A DNA stretch of 64,000 nucleotides from Clostridiaceae bacterium OM02-2AC (GTDB lineage Bacteria; Bacillota_I; Bacilli_A; Erysipelotrichales; Erysipelotrichaceae), in assembly GCA_003481775.1 (NCBI GenBank), contig QULU01000015.1:1-64000 (forward strand), given 5' to 3'. Positions 16,629 to 28,227 of this stretch are shown one piece after another; position 1 is the first letter of the stretch, and each line of letters opens with the position of its first letter. The notes below the pieces were generated by a model that was not told where the DNA came from, did not search any database, and was given only the letters and a program-made list of their open reading frames with translations. The position numbers and the translations under genes are program-made.

Positions 16629-17375
16629 TTATGCTCCTCCTTCTTCACGATCTCTGCTAAAGAAGTACATGACAGCTGCGATTACGGCAGAGAAAATAAA
16701 CAGTGACATCGTATCCAGCTTCAGATAAACCGTTGCAAAGAAGCCAAAGAAGAAGAATGCAATCAGCTTTTTCTTTCCAAGGTAGTTTAACAGCATCGCA
16801 ATACCAAGAGCCGGCATGATTGCACCGACAAGATTCAATGCATCAACAAGCCATTGCGGAATCATAGCTAGAGTATCCTGTGCCCATTGTGCTCCATACA
16901 GAATCATCAGCATCACCGGAATACCATACAATATAAAGGACAGAATACCAGAAGGAACATAGTTCATCAGACGCACACCCTTCAGATTTCCCTCCTCCAG
17001 ATATTTATCTGCACGATGCACCCAGACGGAATTTAAGGTCATATACGCCTGATTGATCAGGATTCCGAGCAGAGATAATGTTACTGCAAAGCTGACAGCC
17101 AGCTTTGGATCCGCACCGGACAGAACGGTCAGGGCCGTACCGTAAATACCTGCGACCATCAGATTTCCCGGCATGGAGCCGCCGGCCGTGATCCATCCAA
17201 GATAGGTCAACTGAATATATGCAGCTGCCTGCATACCCAAAACAGGCTCTCCCATGATTACCCCGGTAAGGAACCCGGACCAGATCGGATATAGCCAGGT
17301 TCTTGTGATAAGGTGTGAAAACCACCACTGACTGCCGGTTGCCAGCAGTGCTACTAAAATCGCTTTAATTAGCAT
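16629..17375 (-). CDS. PTS EIIC, mannose family
   Basis: A 248-residue polytopic membrane protein with LTYLGWITAGGSMPGN and GAIMPALGIAMLLNYLGKKK motifs. First gene of the nine-gene leftward operon; AAAGGGAGG precedes ATG 17375. IIC forms the sugar path with IID. It ends SRDREEGGA two bases before the IID start, whereas the first operon runs on into a linker at the same place. Confidence 0.95.
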   Translation of the reverse strand: MLIKAILVALLATGSQWWFSHLITRTWLYPIWSGFLTGVIMGEPVLGMQAAAYIQLTYLGWITAGGSMPGNLMVAGIYGTALTVLSGADPKLAVSFAVTLSLLGILINQAYMTLNSVWVHRADKYLEEGNLKGVRLMNYVPSGILSFILYGIPVMLMILYGAQWAQDTLAMIPQWLVDALNLVGAIMPALGIAMLLNYLGKKKLIAFFFFGFFATVYLKLDTMSLFIFSAVIAAVMYFFSRDREEGGA

Positions 17376-17508
17376 TTGTAATGCCTCCCTTTTTCAAAAT
17401 GAATGTATAATCGTAATCGACGGATGTCGTTCTCATCCGATACCCATGTGCCCCCGTCAGTACCGTAGATTCACCTGCCTTTCTTTTTCTGACACATACA
17501 GCCAGAAA

Positions 17509-17522
17509 CGAAAACGTTTACA
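17509..17522 (-). promoter_or_regulatory. cre-like catabolite repression site
   Basis: TGTAAACGTTTTCG on the minus strand matches TGWAANCGNTNWCA at 13 of 14 positions. It lies 134 bases before the IIC start, in the promoter region of the leftward operon. CcpA-HPr(Ser-P) control is the expected role. Confidence 0.6.
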
Positions 17523-17609
17523 TCACGTTTACGATTCCGATTTTATCCTCTCTTCAGCCACAAGGCAATGGATTTGGATTGGAAAGCTTTACTGATTTTT
17601 CTATGCTTC

Positions 17610-17626
17610 TGAAAATCTGATTTTCA
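17610..17626. promoter_or_regulatory. Inverted repeat, candidate RpiR operator
   Basis: TGAAAA-TCTGA-TTTTCA, a 17-base inverted repeat in the divergent region between the IIC and RpiR genes. Similar TGAAA/TTTCA repeats occur at 18552-18563 and 18588-18605, before the rightward gene set. Confidence 0.45.
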
Positions 17627-17734
17627 AGTTTATAAAATACATGATAAATAAAGGGGCTGCGCTGTCTGTAAAGATTTTCAGTGCTGATACAGCATTGTTT
17701 TATCTAAAATTAACTGGAAAGGCTGAAACGTAGT

Positions 17735-17743
17735 TGTTATAAT
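17735..17743 (+). promoter_or_regulatory. Extended -10 promoter of the second RpiR gene
   Basis: TG-T-TATAAT at 17735-17743, about 30 bases before the start codon. There is no clear -35, as expected for an extended -10 promoter. The first RpiR gene has the same promoter type. Confidence 0.5.
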
Positions 17744-17769
17744 GGTAAAAAAGAAAGAAAGGGATATGA

Positions 17770-18507
17770 ATGATTATACAAATAAGCAAAGAAGTATACG
17801 ATAGTCTTTCGGATTCAGAACAGCAGGTAATCAATTATCTGAATGAAAACGAGAGCAGCATTCCACTCATGTCAATCACGACGATTGCTGAGAAAACGTT
17901 TACCTCTCCGGCAACCGTTTCGCGAACCATTCAGAAATGCGGATTTCGCGGAATATCCGAGCTTCGTTATAAGATCAGCAAGCGTGCAGAGCACACAGAT
18001 GATTCTTATGTGGTAAACAAGGTTTTAAACAAATCCTATAAGGAATGTGTGAAAACAATTGATAATATTTGCGTAACGAATATACTCAAAATTATCGATT
18101 ATATCAAAACTGCTGAAAAGATTTTCATTTATGCACGCGGATTTACCGCTCTGGTTGCTGATGAGCTATGCATGCAGCTACAGCTGCTCGGCTATAACGC
18201 GCTTGTCGTTAAGGATGTTACCTGGATGGTAAAAACCGATAAGCTGGTGAATTCCAATGACCTTGTTATCATTCTGTCTGTTATGAATACGACACCAGAG
18301 CTTGCTATAAGTGCGCGAATGGCAAAGCGAACAGGAGCAAGGGTAGTTACCTGCTGCTGCAAGGAGGGCACGCCGCTGGAGCGTTATTCTGATGTAAGCA
18401 TTATCGGATATGCAGAAACCATAACCAGTAATAAGATCATTACCGTAATCTCACGTATACCCCTGTATATCATCACTCGAACGATTGTGGAATATCTGAC
18501 CCTTTGA
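17770..18507 (+). CDS. RpiR-family regulator (HTH plus SIS domain)
   Basis: A 245-residue regulator with an N-terminal RpiR helix-turn-helix (TTIAEKTFTSPATVSRTIQK) and a C-terminal SIS domain carrying the TCCCK motif also found in its paralogue at 7053. It lies between the leftward PTS operon and a rightward dehydrogenase-aldolase-dehydrogenase set, so it can control both. Sugar-phosphate sensing through SIS is the family norm. A GAAAGGG ribosome site precedes the ATG, and a strong terminator at 18510 separates it from the next gene. Confidence 0.92.
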   Translation: MIIQISKEVYDSLSDSEQQVINYLNENESSIPLMSITTIAEKTFTSPATVSRTIQKCGFRGISELRYKISKRAEHTDDSYVVNKVLNKSYKECVKTIDNICVTNILKIIDYIKTAEKIFIYARGFTALVADELCMQLQLLGYNALVVKDVTWMVKTDKLVNSNDLVIILSVMNTTPELAISARMAKRTGARVVTCCCKEGTPLERYSDVSIIGYAETITSNKIITVISRIPLYIITRTIVEYLTL

Positions 18508-18509
18508 TT

Positions 18510-18535
18510 CGCTGCATCTGCTGCAGCGTTTTTTT
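18510..18535 (+). terminator. Intrinsic terminator of the RpiR gene
   Basis: CGCTGCA (18510-18516), a five-base loop, TGCAGCG (18522-18528), then seven T. The stem begins three bases after the RpiR stop. Confidence 0.85.
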
Positions 18536-18551
18536 CTTTTCCATGCATCCC

Positions 18552-18605
18552 GAAAAGCTTTTCAGATAATACGGGATTCCTGTTACATCTGAAAACAATT
18601 TCAGA
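18552..18605. promoter_or_regulatory. Pair of inverted repeats before the rightward gene set
   Basis: GAAAAGCTTTTC (18552-18563, perfect palindrome) and TCTGAAA-ACAA-TTTCAGA (18588-18605). A -10-like TATACT follows at 18617-18622, with no recognisable -35. The second repeat ends 11 bases before that -10, a plausible operator or activator position. RpiR binding is inferred from proximity. Confidence 0.45.
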
Positions 18606-18645
18606 CCATCAGGCACTATACTGAAAGTATAAAAGGAGGTAGCAT

Positions 18646-19701
18646 ATGAAAAAAGAAATGCGCTGCGCAGTATTTACAGGACGAAGAGCAGTTGAGCTTC
18701 AGCGGTTTCCGATTCCTGAAGTGGATGATGATAAAATACTGGTTAAAATCGAAGCATGTGGGATTTGTACATGGGAACAACGCGTGTTTACAGGAAGTAT
18801 CAATGCTGCGTATCCGCTGATTGGCGGACATGAAGTAGCAGGACGAATTGAGGCGATCGGCAAGGATGTGCACGGTGACTGGGAGGTGGGACAAAAAGTT
18901 GTTGTAGGCGTAACGCTTCCCTGCCGTTCCTGTTATTTCTGTAAAAATCATGAGGAACAAAGCTGCCAGAATTTCAACACCGCACAGGTGCTCAGCGGTC
19001 AGCCATATCCTGGTACCGGAGGATTTAGTGAGTATATGATGGCAGTACCCTACAGTGTATTCCCCTATACCAATGTAACACCCCAGGAGGCCTGCATCTG
19101 TGAACCGGTTTCCTGTGTCATTCATAGTGTGGAAACAGTAAATCCACAGTTTGGCGATGCCTGTGTCATTATCGGTGCCGGCATCATGGGACTTCTGCAT
19201 ACGCAGCTCTGCGTAAAAAAGGGCTGCCTTGTAATTGTCGTAGACATGAAGGAAGACCGTTTAGAAATGGCGGCATCTATGGGGGCACATTACACGATAA
19301 ACCCGCATAAGGAACATGCTGAACGAAACATTATGAAGATTACACACGGAAGGAAAGCACAGGCGGTATTTGATACAACACCAGCAGCAGGTATTGTAGA
19401 AGAAGCATGCCGTTACGTCGGTCACATGGGAAAGCTGATGATATACAGCGGTATTTATCCGAATAAGCCTGTTCAGATGGATGCACACTGGATTCATAAG
19501 GGAAGCATTCAGATTCTGGGAACAGCGAATTCCAATGATCGCGATTTTATGCGTGCAGCATGCATGATTTCAGAAGGTATTCTTGACGTAAAACCATTTA
19601 TTAGCAATGTCTTCCCTGTCGAAGAGATATCCAGCGCATTGGCATCATCCTGTCAGGGAAACACATTCCGAAACATTATCACATTCAGCGAACAGCCATA
19701 A
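18646..19701 (+). CDS. Zinc-dependent MDR dehydrogenase
   Basis: A 351-residue medium-chain dehydrogenase. Catalytic zinc site: Cys in ACGICTWEQR, His-Glu in GGHEVAG. Structural zinc loop: CRSCYFCKNHEEQSC. Cofactor motif: GAGIMG. The ACGICTWEQR catalytic segment sets it apart from the GSD/GTD type in the same region. First gene of a rightward three-gene set; AAGGAGG precedes ATG. A paralogue group with the proteins at 46119 and 52380 is suggested by the shared GGHE, CEP-C-VI and DVKP(F/L)I segments. Confidence 0.9.
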   Translation: MKKEMRCAVFTGRRAVELQRFPIPEVDDDKILVKIEACGICTWEQRVFTGSINAAYPLIGGHEVAGRIEAIGKDVHGDWEVGQKVVVGVTLPCRSCYFCKNHEEQSCQNFNTAQVLSGQPYPGTGGFSEYMMAVPYSVFPYTNVTPQEACICEPVSCVIHSVETVNPQFGDACVIIGAGIMGLLHTQLCVKKGCLVIVVDMKEDRLEMAASMGAHYTINPHKEHAERNIMKITHGRKAQAVFDTTPAAGIVEEACRYVGHMGKLMIYSGIYPNKPVQMDAHWIHKGSIQILGTANSNDRDFMRAACMISEGILDVKPFISNVFPVEEISSALASSCQGNTFRNIITFSEQP

Positions 19702-19712
19702 GGAGGAACAGC

Positions 19713-20582
19713 ATGCTAGTTACAACAAAAGAACTGCTCTGTGTCGCAAACGCAGAGAATAAGGCAATTGGTGCCTTTAATATTACCGGATTGGAAACCC
19801 TGCAGGCGGTATTACAGGCAGCGGAAAGCAAAAAGGAACCTGTCATCCTTCAATTTGCACAGGTTCATGAGGAGGAGCATATAATGAGTCTGGATCTCAT
19901 CGGTCCTATAATGGTCATGATGGCAGATCAGGCAACTATACCTGTGGCCGTCCAGCTTGATCATGGCGTGGATCTTCATATTCTGAAGAAAGCTTTGGAT
20001 ATGGGCTTCACCTCTGTCATGTACGATGGCTCCTCCCTGCCCTATGGAGAAAATATCGCATATACGAGAATGGCTGTCAGTATGGCAAAGGAATATGGTG
20101 CCAGTGTAGAGGCAGAAATCGGTCAGATGGCCGGTGTAACCCTCAATGATCAAAAAATAACAGAGAACCGTAAGATTGACAGAAATATGTTTACCGATCC
20201 GCTGATTGCACAGGATTTCGTTGAAAAGACAGGTGTGGATTGTCTGGCATGCGCATTTGGCACGGTGCATGGACTGTACGTGACAAAGCCCTGTCTGGAT
20301 TATGATCTGGTGAAAGAGCTGGATGCGACCATCGGTGTACCAATCGTTATGCATGGCGGTAGCGGTGTCAGTGAGGCTGATTATGATATCGTTATCGAAA
20401 ATGGTGTACGCAAGGTAAATTATTATACCTACATGGCGAAAAGCGGTGGGGAAGCTGCAAGAGAATATGCGGTTGCCAGCGAGCCTGTCTACTTTCATGA
20501 TTTAGCAAATGCAGCTACAGCAGCTATGCGCAGCAATGTGGAGGAAGCTCTACGTATTTTTGCGCATCATAAGGAGCAGTGA
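19713..20582 (+). CDS. Class II aldolase (ketose-bisphosphate type)
   Basis: This 289-residue aldolase has GAFNITGLE, the HxDH-like VQLDHGVD, MYDGSSLPYGENI, VEAEIGQMAG, AFGTVHGLY and the metal His in VMHGGSGVS. The VNYYTYM segment replaces the usual NVGTE/NIDTE and is shared with the aldolase at 45161 (INYFTYM), so the two form a subgroup with altered substrate pocket. AAGGAGGAA precedes ATG. It lies between two dehydrogenases and starts 11 bases after the first. Confidence 0.9.
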   Translation: MLVTTKELLCVANAENKAIGAFNITGLETLQAVLQAAESKKEPVILQFAQVHEEEHIMSLDLIGPIMVMMADQATIPVAVQLDHGVDLHILKKALDMGFTSVMYDGSSLPYGENIAYTRMAVSMAKEYGASVEAEIGQMAGVTLNDQKITENRKIDRNMFTDPLIAQDFVEKTGVDCLACAFGTVHGLYVTKPCLDYDLVKELDATIGVPIVMHGGSGVSEADYDIVIENGVRKVNYYTYMAKSGGEAAREYAVASEPVYFHDLANAATAAMRSNVEEALRIFAHHKEQ

Positions 20583-20583
20583 T

Positions 20584-21612
20584 ATGAGAGCAGCTGTTTA
20601 TTTCGGACGACATGATGTAAGAATCACCGATTTTCAGGAGCCGCCATTAACTGATACGGGGGTAAAGGTTGCCGTATCCTATTGCGGTCTATGTGGTACC
20701 GATCTACATAAATACGATGGATTGGGTGGATCACGCCCGGTCATACCACCTGTGGTTCTTGGACATGAAGCAAGTGGAATTGTTGTTGAAACAGGCAGAG
20801 ACGTTCGTGACTTTCATATCGGAGACCGCGTGTGCGTCGATCCGAACTGGAGCTGTGGACATTGTACCTACTGTCAGGCAGGAATGCCGCATATGTGTGA
20901 AAACAGCCGCGGTGTTGTAAAGGGCTTTGCGGAGTATATATGTCCTCCTCAGGAAAATGTCTACCCTATACCAGATACTCTGTCACTGAAGCATGCAGCG
21001 CTCACAGAGCCTCTATCCTGCTGTCTGCATGGCATGGATTTGCTGGATGTACATCTGGGGGATCATGTTCTCATTGTCGGTATGGGGGCAATCGGTTCCA
21101 TGATGGTGCAGCTTTGCCGTCTTGCCGGAGCTGCTCAAATCGTTGTCATCGAGCCGCAGAGCGAAAAAAAAGAACTGGCAGAAGCCTTGGGCGCTACCAT
21201 GTTTTTATCGCCAGATGATGACGTAAAGGGTATCCTGCAAAGGCAGCAGCTTCATATCAACAGAGTCATGGAATGTGTGGGATTAAAGGCAACGATTGAA
21301 AATGCGTTCCAGTATGCCGGTAAATGTGCAACGGTTGTTTTGTTTGGTCTGGGTGACCCGCAGCAGCCTGCTGCTTTCGATCAGTACAGTGCTTTTCAGA
21401 AAGAGCTTACCATTAAAACAAGCTTTGTCAATCCACATACGACACAGCGTGCAGTCAATCTGCTGGCTTGTGGAGCTATAGACTGCGATGCAATAATAAG
21501 CAAATTATTAAAATTGGAGGAAGTTGTGGAAGAGCTGCAAACGCGGGAATGGTTCCGCAAGGGTAAGGTGCTTGTACGTATACACCCACACATAGATACT
21601 ATCGAGAATTAA
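20584..21612 (+). CDS. Zinc-dependent MDR dehydrogenase
   Basis: A 342-residue zinc dehydrogenase related to the one at 4921-5925 (YCGLCGTDLHKYDG, GHEASG, CGHCTYCQAGMPHMC, VVKGFAEY, GMGAIGS, VLFGLGDPQQP). ATG 20584 is chosen because AAGGAGCAG lies just before it, one base past the aldolase stop; the longer frame would overlap the aldolase by 74 bases. Last gene of the rightward set, followed by a terminator. Confidence 0.9.
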   Translation: MRAAVYFGRHDVRITDFQEPPLTDTGVKVAVSYCGLCGTDLHKYDGLGGSRPVIPPVVLGHEASGIVVETGRDVRDFHIGDRVCVDPNWSCGHCTYCQAGMPHMCENSRGVVKGFAEYICPPQENVYPIPDTLSLKHAALTEPLSCCLHGMDLLDVHLGDHVLIVGMGAIGSMMVQLCRLAGAAQIVVIEPQSEKKELAEALGATMFLSPDDDVKGILQRQQLHINRVMECVGLKATIENAFQYAGKCATVVLFGLGDPQQPAAFDQYSAFQKELTIKTSFVNPHTTQRAVNLLACGAIDCDAIISKLLKLEEVVEELQTREWFRKGKVLVRIHPHIDTIEN

Positions 21613-21636
21613 CTTGTATTTACTTCATAAGAAAAC

Positions 21637-21697
21637 GCCATCCATTTGCCTTTTCTGAATACTTCAGATAAGACCCTTATGGATGGCTTCTTTTTTT
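21637..21697 (+). terminator. Terminator between convergent genes
   Basis: GCCATCCAT (21637-21645) pairs with ATGGATGGC (21679-21687), followed by TTCTTTTTTT. On the minus strand the same stem is followed by GTTTTC, so it may also serve the glucosidase gene coming from the right. Confidence 0.8.
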
Positions 21698-21754
21698 AAT
21701 GTTCTATAACTTCTTCCTATTGTTTATCTGAAGCTATTTAATTAGCTTAAGCTT

Positions 21755-25043
<3,289 letters not shown>

Positions 25044-25063
25044 GATATCTCTCCCTTTCCTTG

Positions 25064-28000
25064 TTATTGTTTCCAGGTAAATGCGTAATCGTGATTCATC
25101 AGATACGGTGTATAATAGGCAACCATATTGGATAATGGCAGGATATCCTCATGCAAGTGAATACCGAGAACATCCTGTATATATGTTCTTCTTTCCTGCA
25201 TGCGCTCCCAGCTGTTTGGATACTGCTTTTTGATTTCCTCTTTCAATGCAGCATCCGCAAGAACGACGCCGTTTTCACAACAGCAGCCCGGATATCCTTC
25301 TACAGATGGAATGATATCAATTTGCAGAAGCATACCGCTTTTCAGCTTCAGCTCGGAGCCTTCGTAAATCGGGCTGCTTAGCCATTCCTCATCTGCAGTA
25401 AGGTGTCCGGGGTTCAACTTCCAGCGGAAAATATCCTTCGGCAGAATATCATCAACCAAAGCATATACCGCTTTCCCCTCCATACCGATATGGAGATGCT
25501 CAAGCCATGTGCAAACAGCTGCATAATACGGTTTTGCAATTTTCTCTTCATAATCTCTTACTGCGGAAGCAAGGTCTTCTCTTTCATAAGCGGCAAAGGC
25601 TGCTCTGCTGGCAAGACCGCCCTTATACCCCACCGTTAGTGATATTCTCTCCCCAGTCTGTATCGGCTTGTTCATAGGATATAGATTGGCTTTTTCAAAG
25701 CGCGTCCCGCTGGAACAAATGGTCACAACATTGTGTAACTGACCTTCGGATTCCAGCAGCCCTCCGATTTCGATTTCTGTTTTTCCCGGCTTCAGGGCAA
25801 GCATCGCTCGCTGAAGACCTCTTGCTGCAAGCATCTGCCCATATTCATAATGTGCAATTTCATTTGCATTATTGACCGTTCTTGCACCATTATCCGGTGA
25901 AATGAATAAATCCGTTGCATTGCTTATCTTCACGTCACAGGCTTTCAATGCTTCAAGAATGTAATAGGGTATATCAAACAGCTCCTTCTGTAAACGATAG
26001 AAGCCTTTCCATCCAACCACACCGACATGCATACCACTCTTAACGCCTGCCTTAGCCAATACACCTTTTAGATCCTCTTCCTCCTGAAGCGGCTGGTCAG
26101 GCAATGAGAAATAAGACATATGCAGACCCTTTGCAGGTATTCTTGCATGCTTGGATAATGAAAGGACCTCATTTCCCAATAGAAGATATGCCTCTTCATT
26201 TTTATGAAGAATCAGTAAGGCTTCTTCAAAACGCGGTATAAAGCCGGTAAGATATTCAAAATTACCACCATGCTCCACATCTGCATATACGGCAATACAG
26301 TCCAGTTTTTTCTCCTGCATACGGTGAAGAATCTTTTCCCGTCTTTCCTGCATGGTTTCATCACTAAGCAATACCGGTTCTCCTGTCTCCTCCTTCGGAA
26401 ACGGAATTTTATCTAAAACTACATTTTCATAACGCTTATCCATGGTGATTCCCTCCTTTTTCACGACTGGTATTATTTTTTTCTCTTCTGTCATAACAAG
26501 TCCGTGGTCAGAAAGCTTCACGTACGGACATACAAGCAAGTTCAATATTGTGATTCTGGAAACCGGATTTTCCAAATAGCTATTTCCCAGCTTATGAAAG
26601 GCCTCCGCCATTTGATCTACTTTTTGTGATACTGTTTCCATACACTCAGTGCTCATCAGTCCGGCAACAGGAAGTGCCAGGGATGCAAGAATATTTCCCT
26701 GTGAAACTGCACAGAAGCCTCCATGCATATTCATAACCTTCTGTACAACCAGATACCCGTTTTCCGGTGTGTCATAAACCACACAAACATTATGACTGTC
26801 ATGAGATATACTGCTGGCAACAGCTCCATGATCAATACCGAAGTTCTCTACGATACAAACCGCCTTTTGCGCGCGGCCATAGCGGTTGAATACTGCAGCA
26901 TACATTTGCTTTTTATCCTTTTGAAGCACAACTCTTCCATCCTGTATCGGACATATACGTGTTTTCAGATGGGATGTAGCTATATATTCAGATGCAAAGC
27001 TTAGGATATTCAGTTGTGCATACGGACCCTTTGCTTTGATAAGGAAATCCTCCTGCTTCAGGGTTTGTATTTGGATAGTATTTCTGCTGTTCAGCTCGCG
27101 GGTATAAGAGGATAAAACGATTGGCGATGTCAGCTGTTCCTTCTTGCTGACAAGCTTCCCTTCAAAGAATACTGCATGCACCTGCAGATCCTCCACATTA
27201 TTCAACAGCACCAGATCGGCTGCATATCCCGGAGCAATCGCACCGAGATGCTTACATCCGCTTTCCTGTGCCACACGGTAGCTCGCTGATAACAGGGCTT
27301 CCTCCACAGGCATTCCAAGAGATACGGCTTTTCTTACCACTTGATCCAGATGTCCGTATTTACCGGTGACATTACAGCGTCGATCATCTGTACAGAAACA
27401 TATCCGGCTGTAATCGTTAAAGTCTCTGCAGACATCCAGAATTTCTTTCATGCGCCCCTGTGTGTTTGCTTCTCTGATATCGATCCACATACCCTTTCTG
27501 TATTTATCAAGAGCCTCCTGTTTCGTTTTCACCTCATGATCGGACTGCGGACCTGCACATACATACGCACTGAGACGGTTCCCCTCCATAAGAGGTGCAT
27601 GTCCCTGCAGATAGCCTGCATGCTTTTTAGCAGCACGCAGCAAATCATGTATACGCTGTTCTCCCTGCAAAACTCCCTCATAATCCATAACCTCACCCAG
27701 TCCGGCTACACGCGGATGCTGAAAGAGTGCTGTATAATCCTTTGCGAACAGCTCAGCATTGGAAGATTCAAAGCCAGGAAGGCTTGGTACACAGGATGGA
27801 AGTGTCAGCAGCAGACGCATGGGGAGATCCTGTGAAGCAGCAAGCATATACTGAATTCCTTCCACGCCCATAACATTTGCTATTTCATGAGCATCCTCCA
27901 GTACCGTCGTTGTCCCGTGCGGCAAAACCATAGCAGCATAATGTTCCGGTACCAGAAGTGAGCTTTCAATATGTGTATGTGCATCTATGAAGCCCGGACA

Positions 28001-28225
28001 CAGGATTCCGTTTAGCTGTAATCGCTGGTTTGCCGGCAGTATCGGTTTCTTAATGTTATATTCCACATGGGATATGAACGAGTCACAGATATAAACAGTA
28101 GCTTCCAGGAATTCTTTTGTAAATACGTTGAAGATGCGGCATCCCTCAATAGCCAGATCATTCTTTCCATTTCCCAACGCTGCTGCGATAAGCCGTTTTG
28201 TATCCTTTGGTTGAAACGAAAGCAT
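25064..28225 (-). CDS. Adenine deaminase fused to an M24/creatinase-like domain
   Basis: A single open frame of 1053 residues. Residues 1 to about 590 form a complete adenine deaminase: PGFIDAHTHIESS and LPHGTTTVLEDAHEIANV (metal ligands), GHAP, SDHE, FCTDDRR, GAIAPGYAADLV, and GGFCAVSQGNILASLALPVAG near its end. Residues 595-1053 are a pita-bread (M24) protein with N-terminal creatinase-like domain. Its metal ligands look degenerate: the two Asp of the canonical site are absent from GERISLTVGYKGG. The junction holds a strong ribosome site (AAAGGAGGGAATCACC) directly before an in-frame ATG at 26443, as if two genes had merged. It starts 2 bases after the IIC stop. Confidence 0.88.
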   Translation of the reverse strand: MLSFQPKDTKRLIAAALGNGKNDLAIEGCRIFNVFTKEFLEATVYICDSFISHVEYNIKKPILPANQRLQLNGILCPGFIDAHTHIESSLLVPEHYAAMVLPHGTTTVLEDAHEIANVMGVEGIQYMLAASQDLPMRLLLTLPSCVPSLPGFESSNAELFAKDYTALFQHPRVAGLGEVMDYEGVLQGEQRIHDLLRAAKKHAGYLQGHAPLMEGNRLSAYVCAGPQSDHEVKTKQEALDKYRKGMWIDIREANTQGRMKEILDVCRDFNDYSRICFCTDDRRCNVTGKYGHLDQVVRKAVSLGMPVEEALLSASYRVAQESGCKHLGAIAPGYAADLVLLNNVEDLQVHAVFFEGKLVSKKEQLTSPIVLSSYTRELNSRNTIQIQTLKQEDFLIKAKGPYAQLNILSFASEYIATSHLKTRICPIQDGRVVLQKDKKQMYAAVFNRYGRAQKAVCIVENFGIDHGAVASSISHDSHNVCVVYDTPENGYLVVQKVMNMHGGFCAVSQGNILASLALPVAGLMSTECMETVSQKVDQMAEAFHKLGNSYLENPVSRITILNLLVCPYVKLSDHGLVMTEEKKIIPVVKKEGITMDKRYENVVLDKIPFPKEETGEPVLLSDETMQERREKILHRMQEKKLDCIAVYADVEHGGNFEYLTGFIPRFEEALLILHKNEEAYLLLGNEVLSLSKHARIPAKGLHMSYFSLPDQPLQEEEDLKGVLAKAGVKSGMHVGVVGWKGFYRLQKELFDIPYYILEALKACDVKISNATDLFISPDNGARTVNNANEIAHYEYGQMLAARGLQRAMLALKPGKTEIEIGGLLESEGQLHNVVTICSSGTRFEKANLYPMNKPIQTGERISLTVGYKGGLASRAAFAAYEREDLASAVRDYEEKIAKPYYAAVCTWLEHLHIGMEGKAVYALVDDILPKDIFRWKLNPGHLTADEEWLSSPIYEGSELKLKSGMLLQIDIIPSVEGYPGCCCENGVVLADAALKEEIKKQYPNSWERMQERRTYIQDVLGIHLHEDILPLSNMVAYYTPYLMNHDYAFTWKQ
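26441..26459 (-). promoter_or_regulatory. Internal ribosome binding site inside the deaminase-M24 fusion
   Basis: AAAGGAGG followed at 7 bases by ATG 26443, in frame. It would allow separate production of a 459-residue M24-like protein in addition to the fusion. The position coincides exactly with the domain boundary. Confidence 0.6.
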
Positions 28226-28227
28226 GC

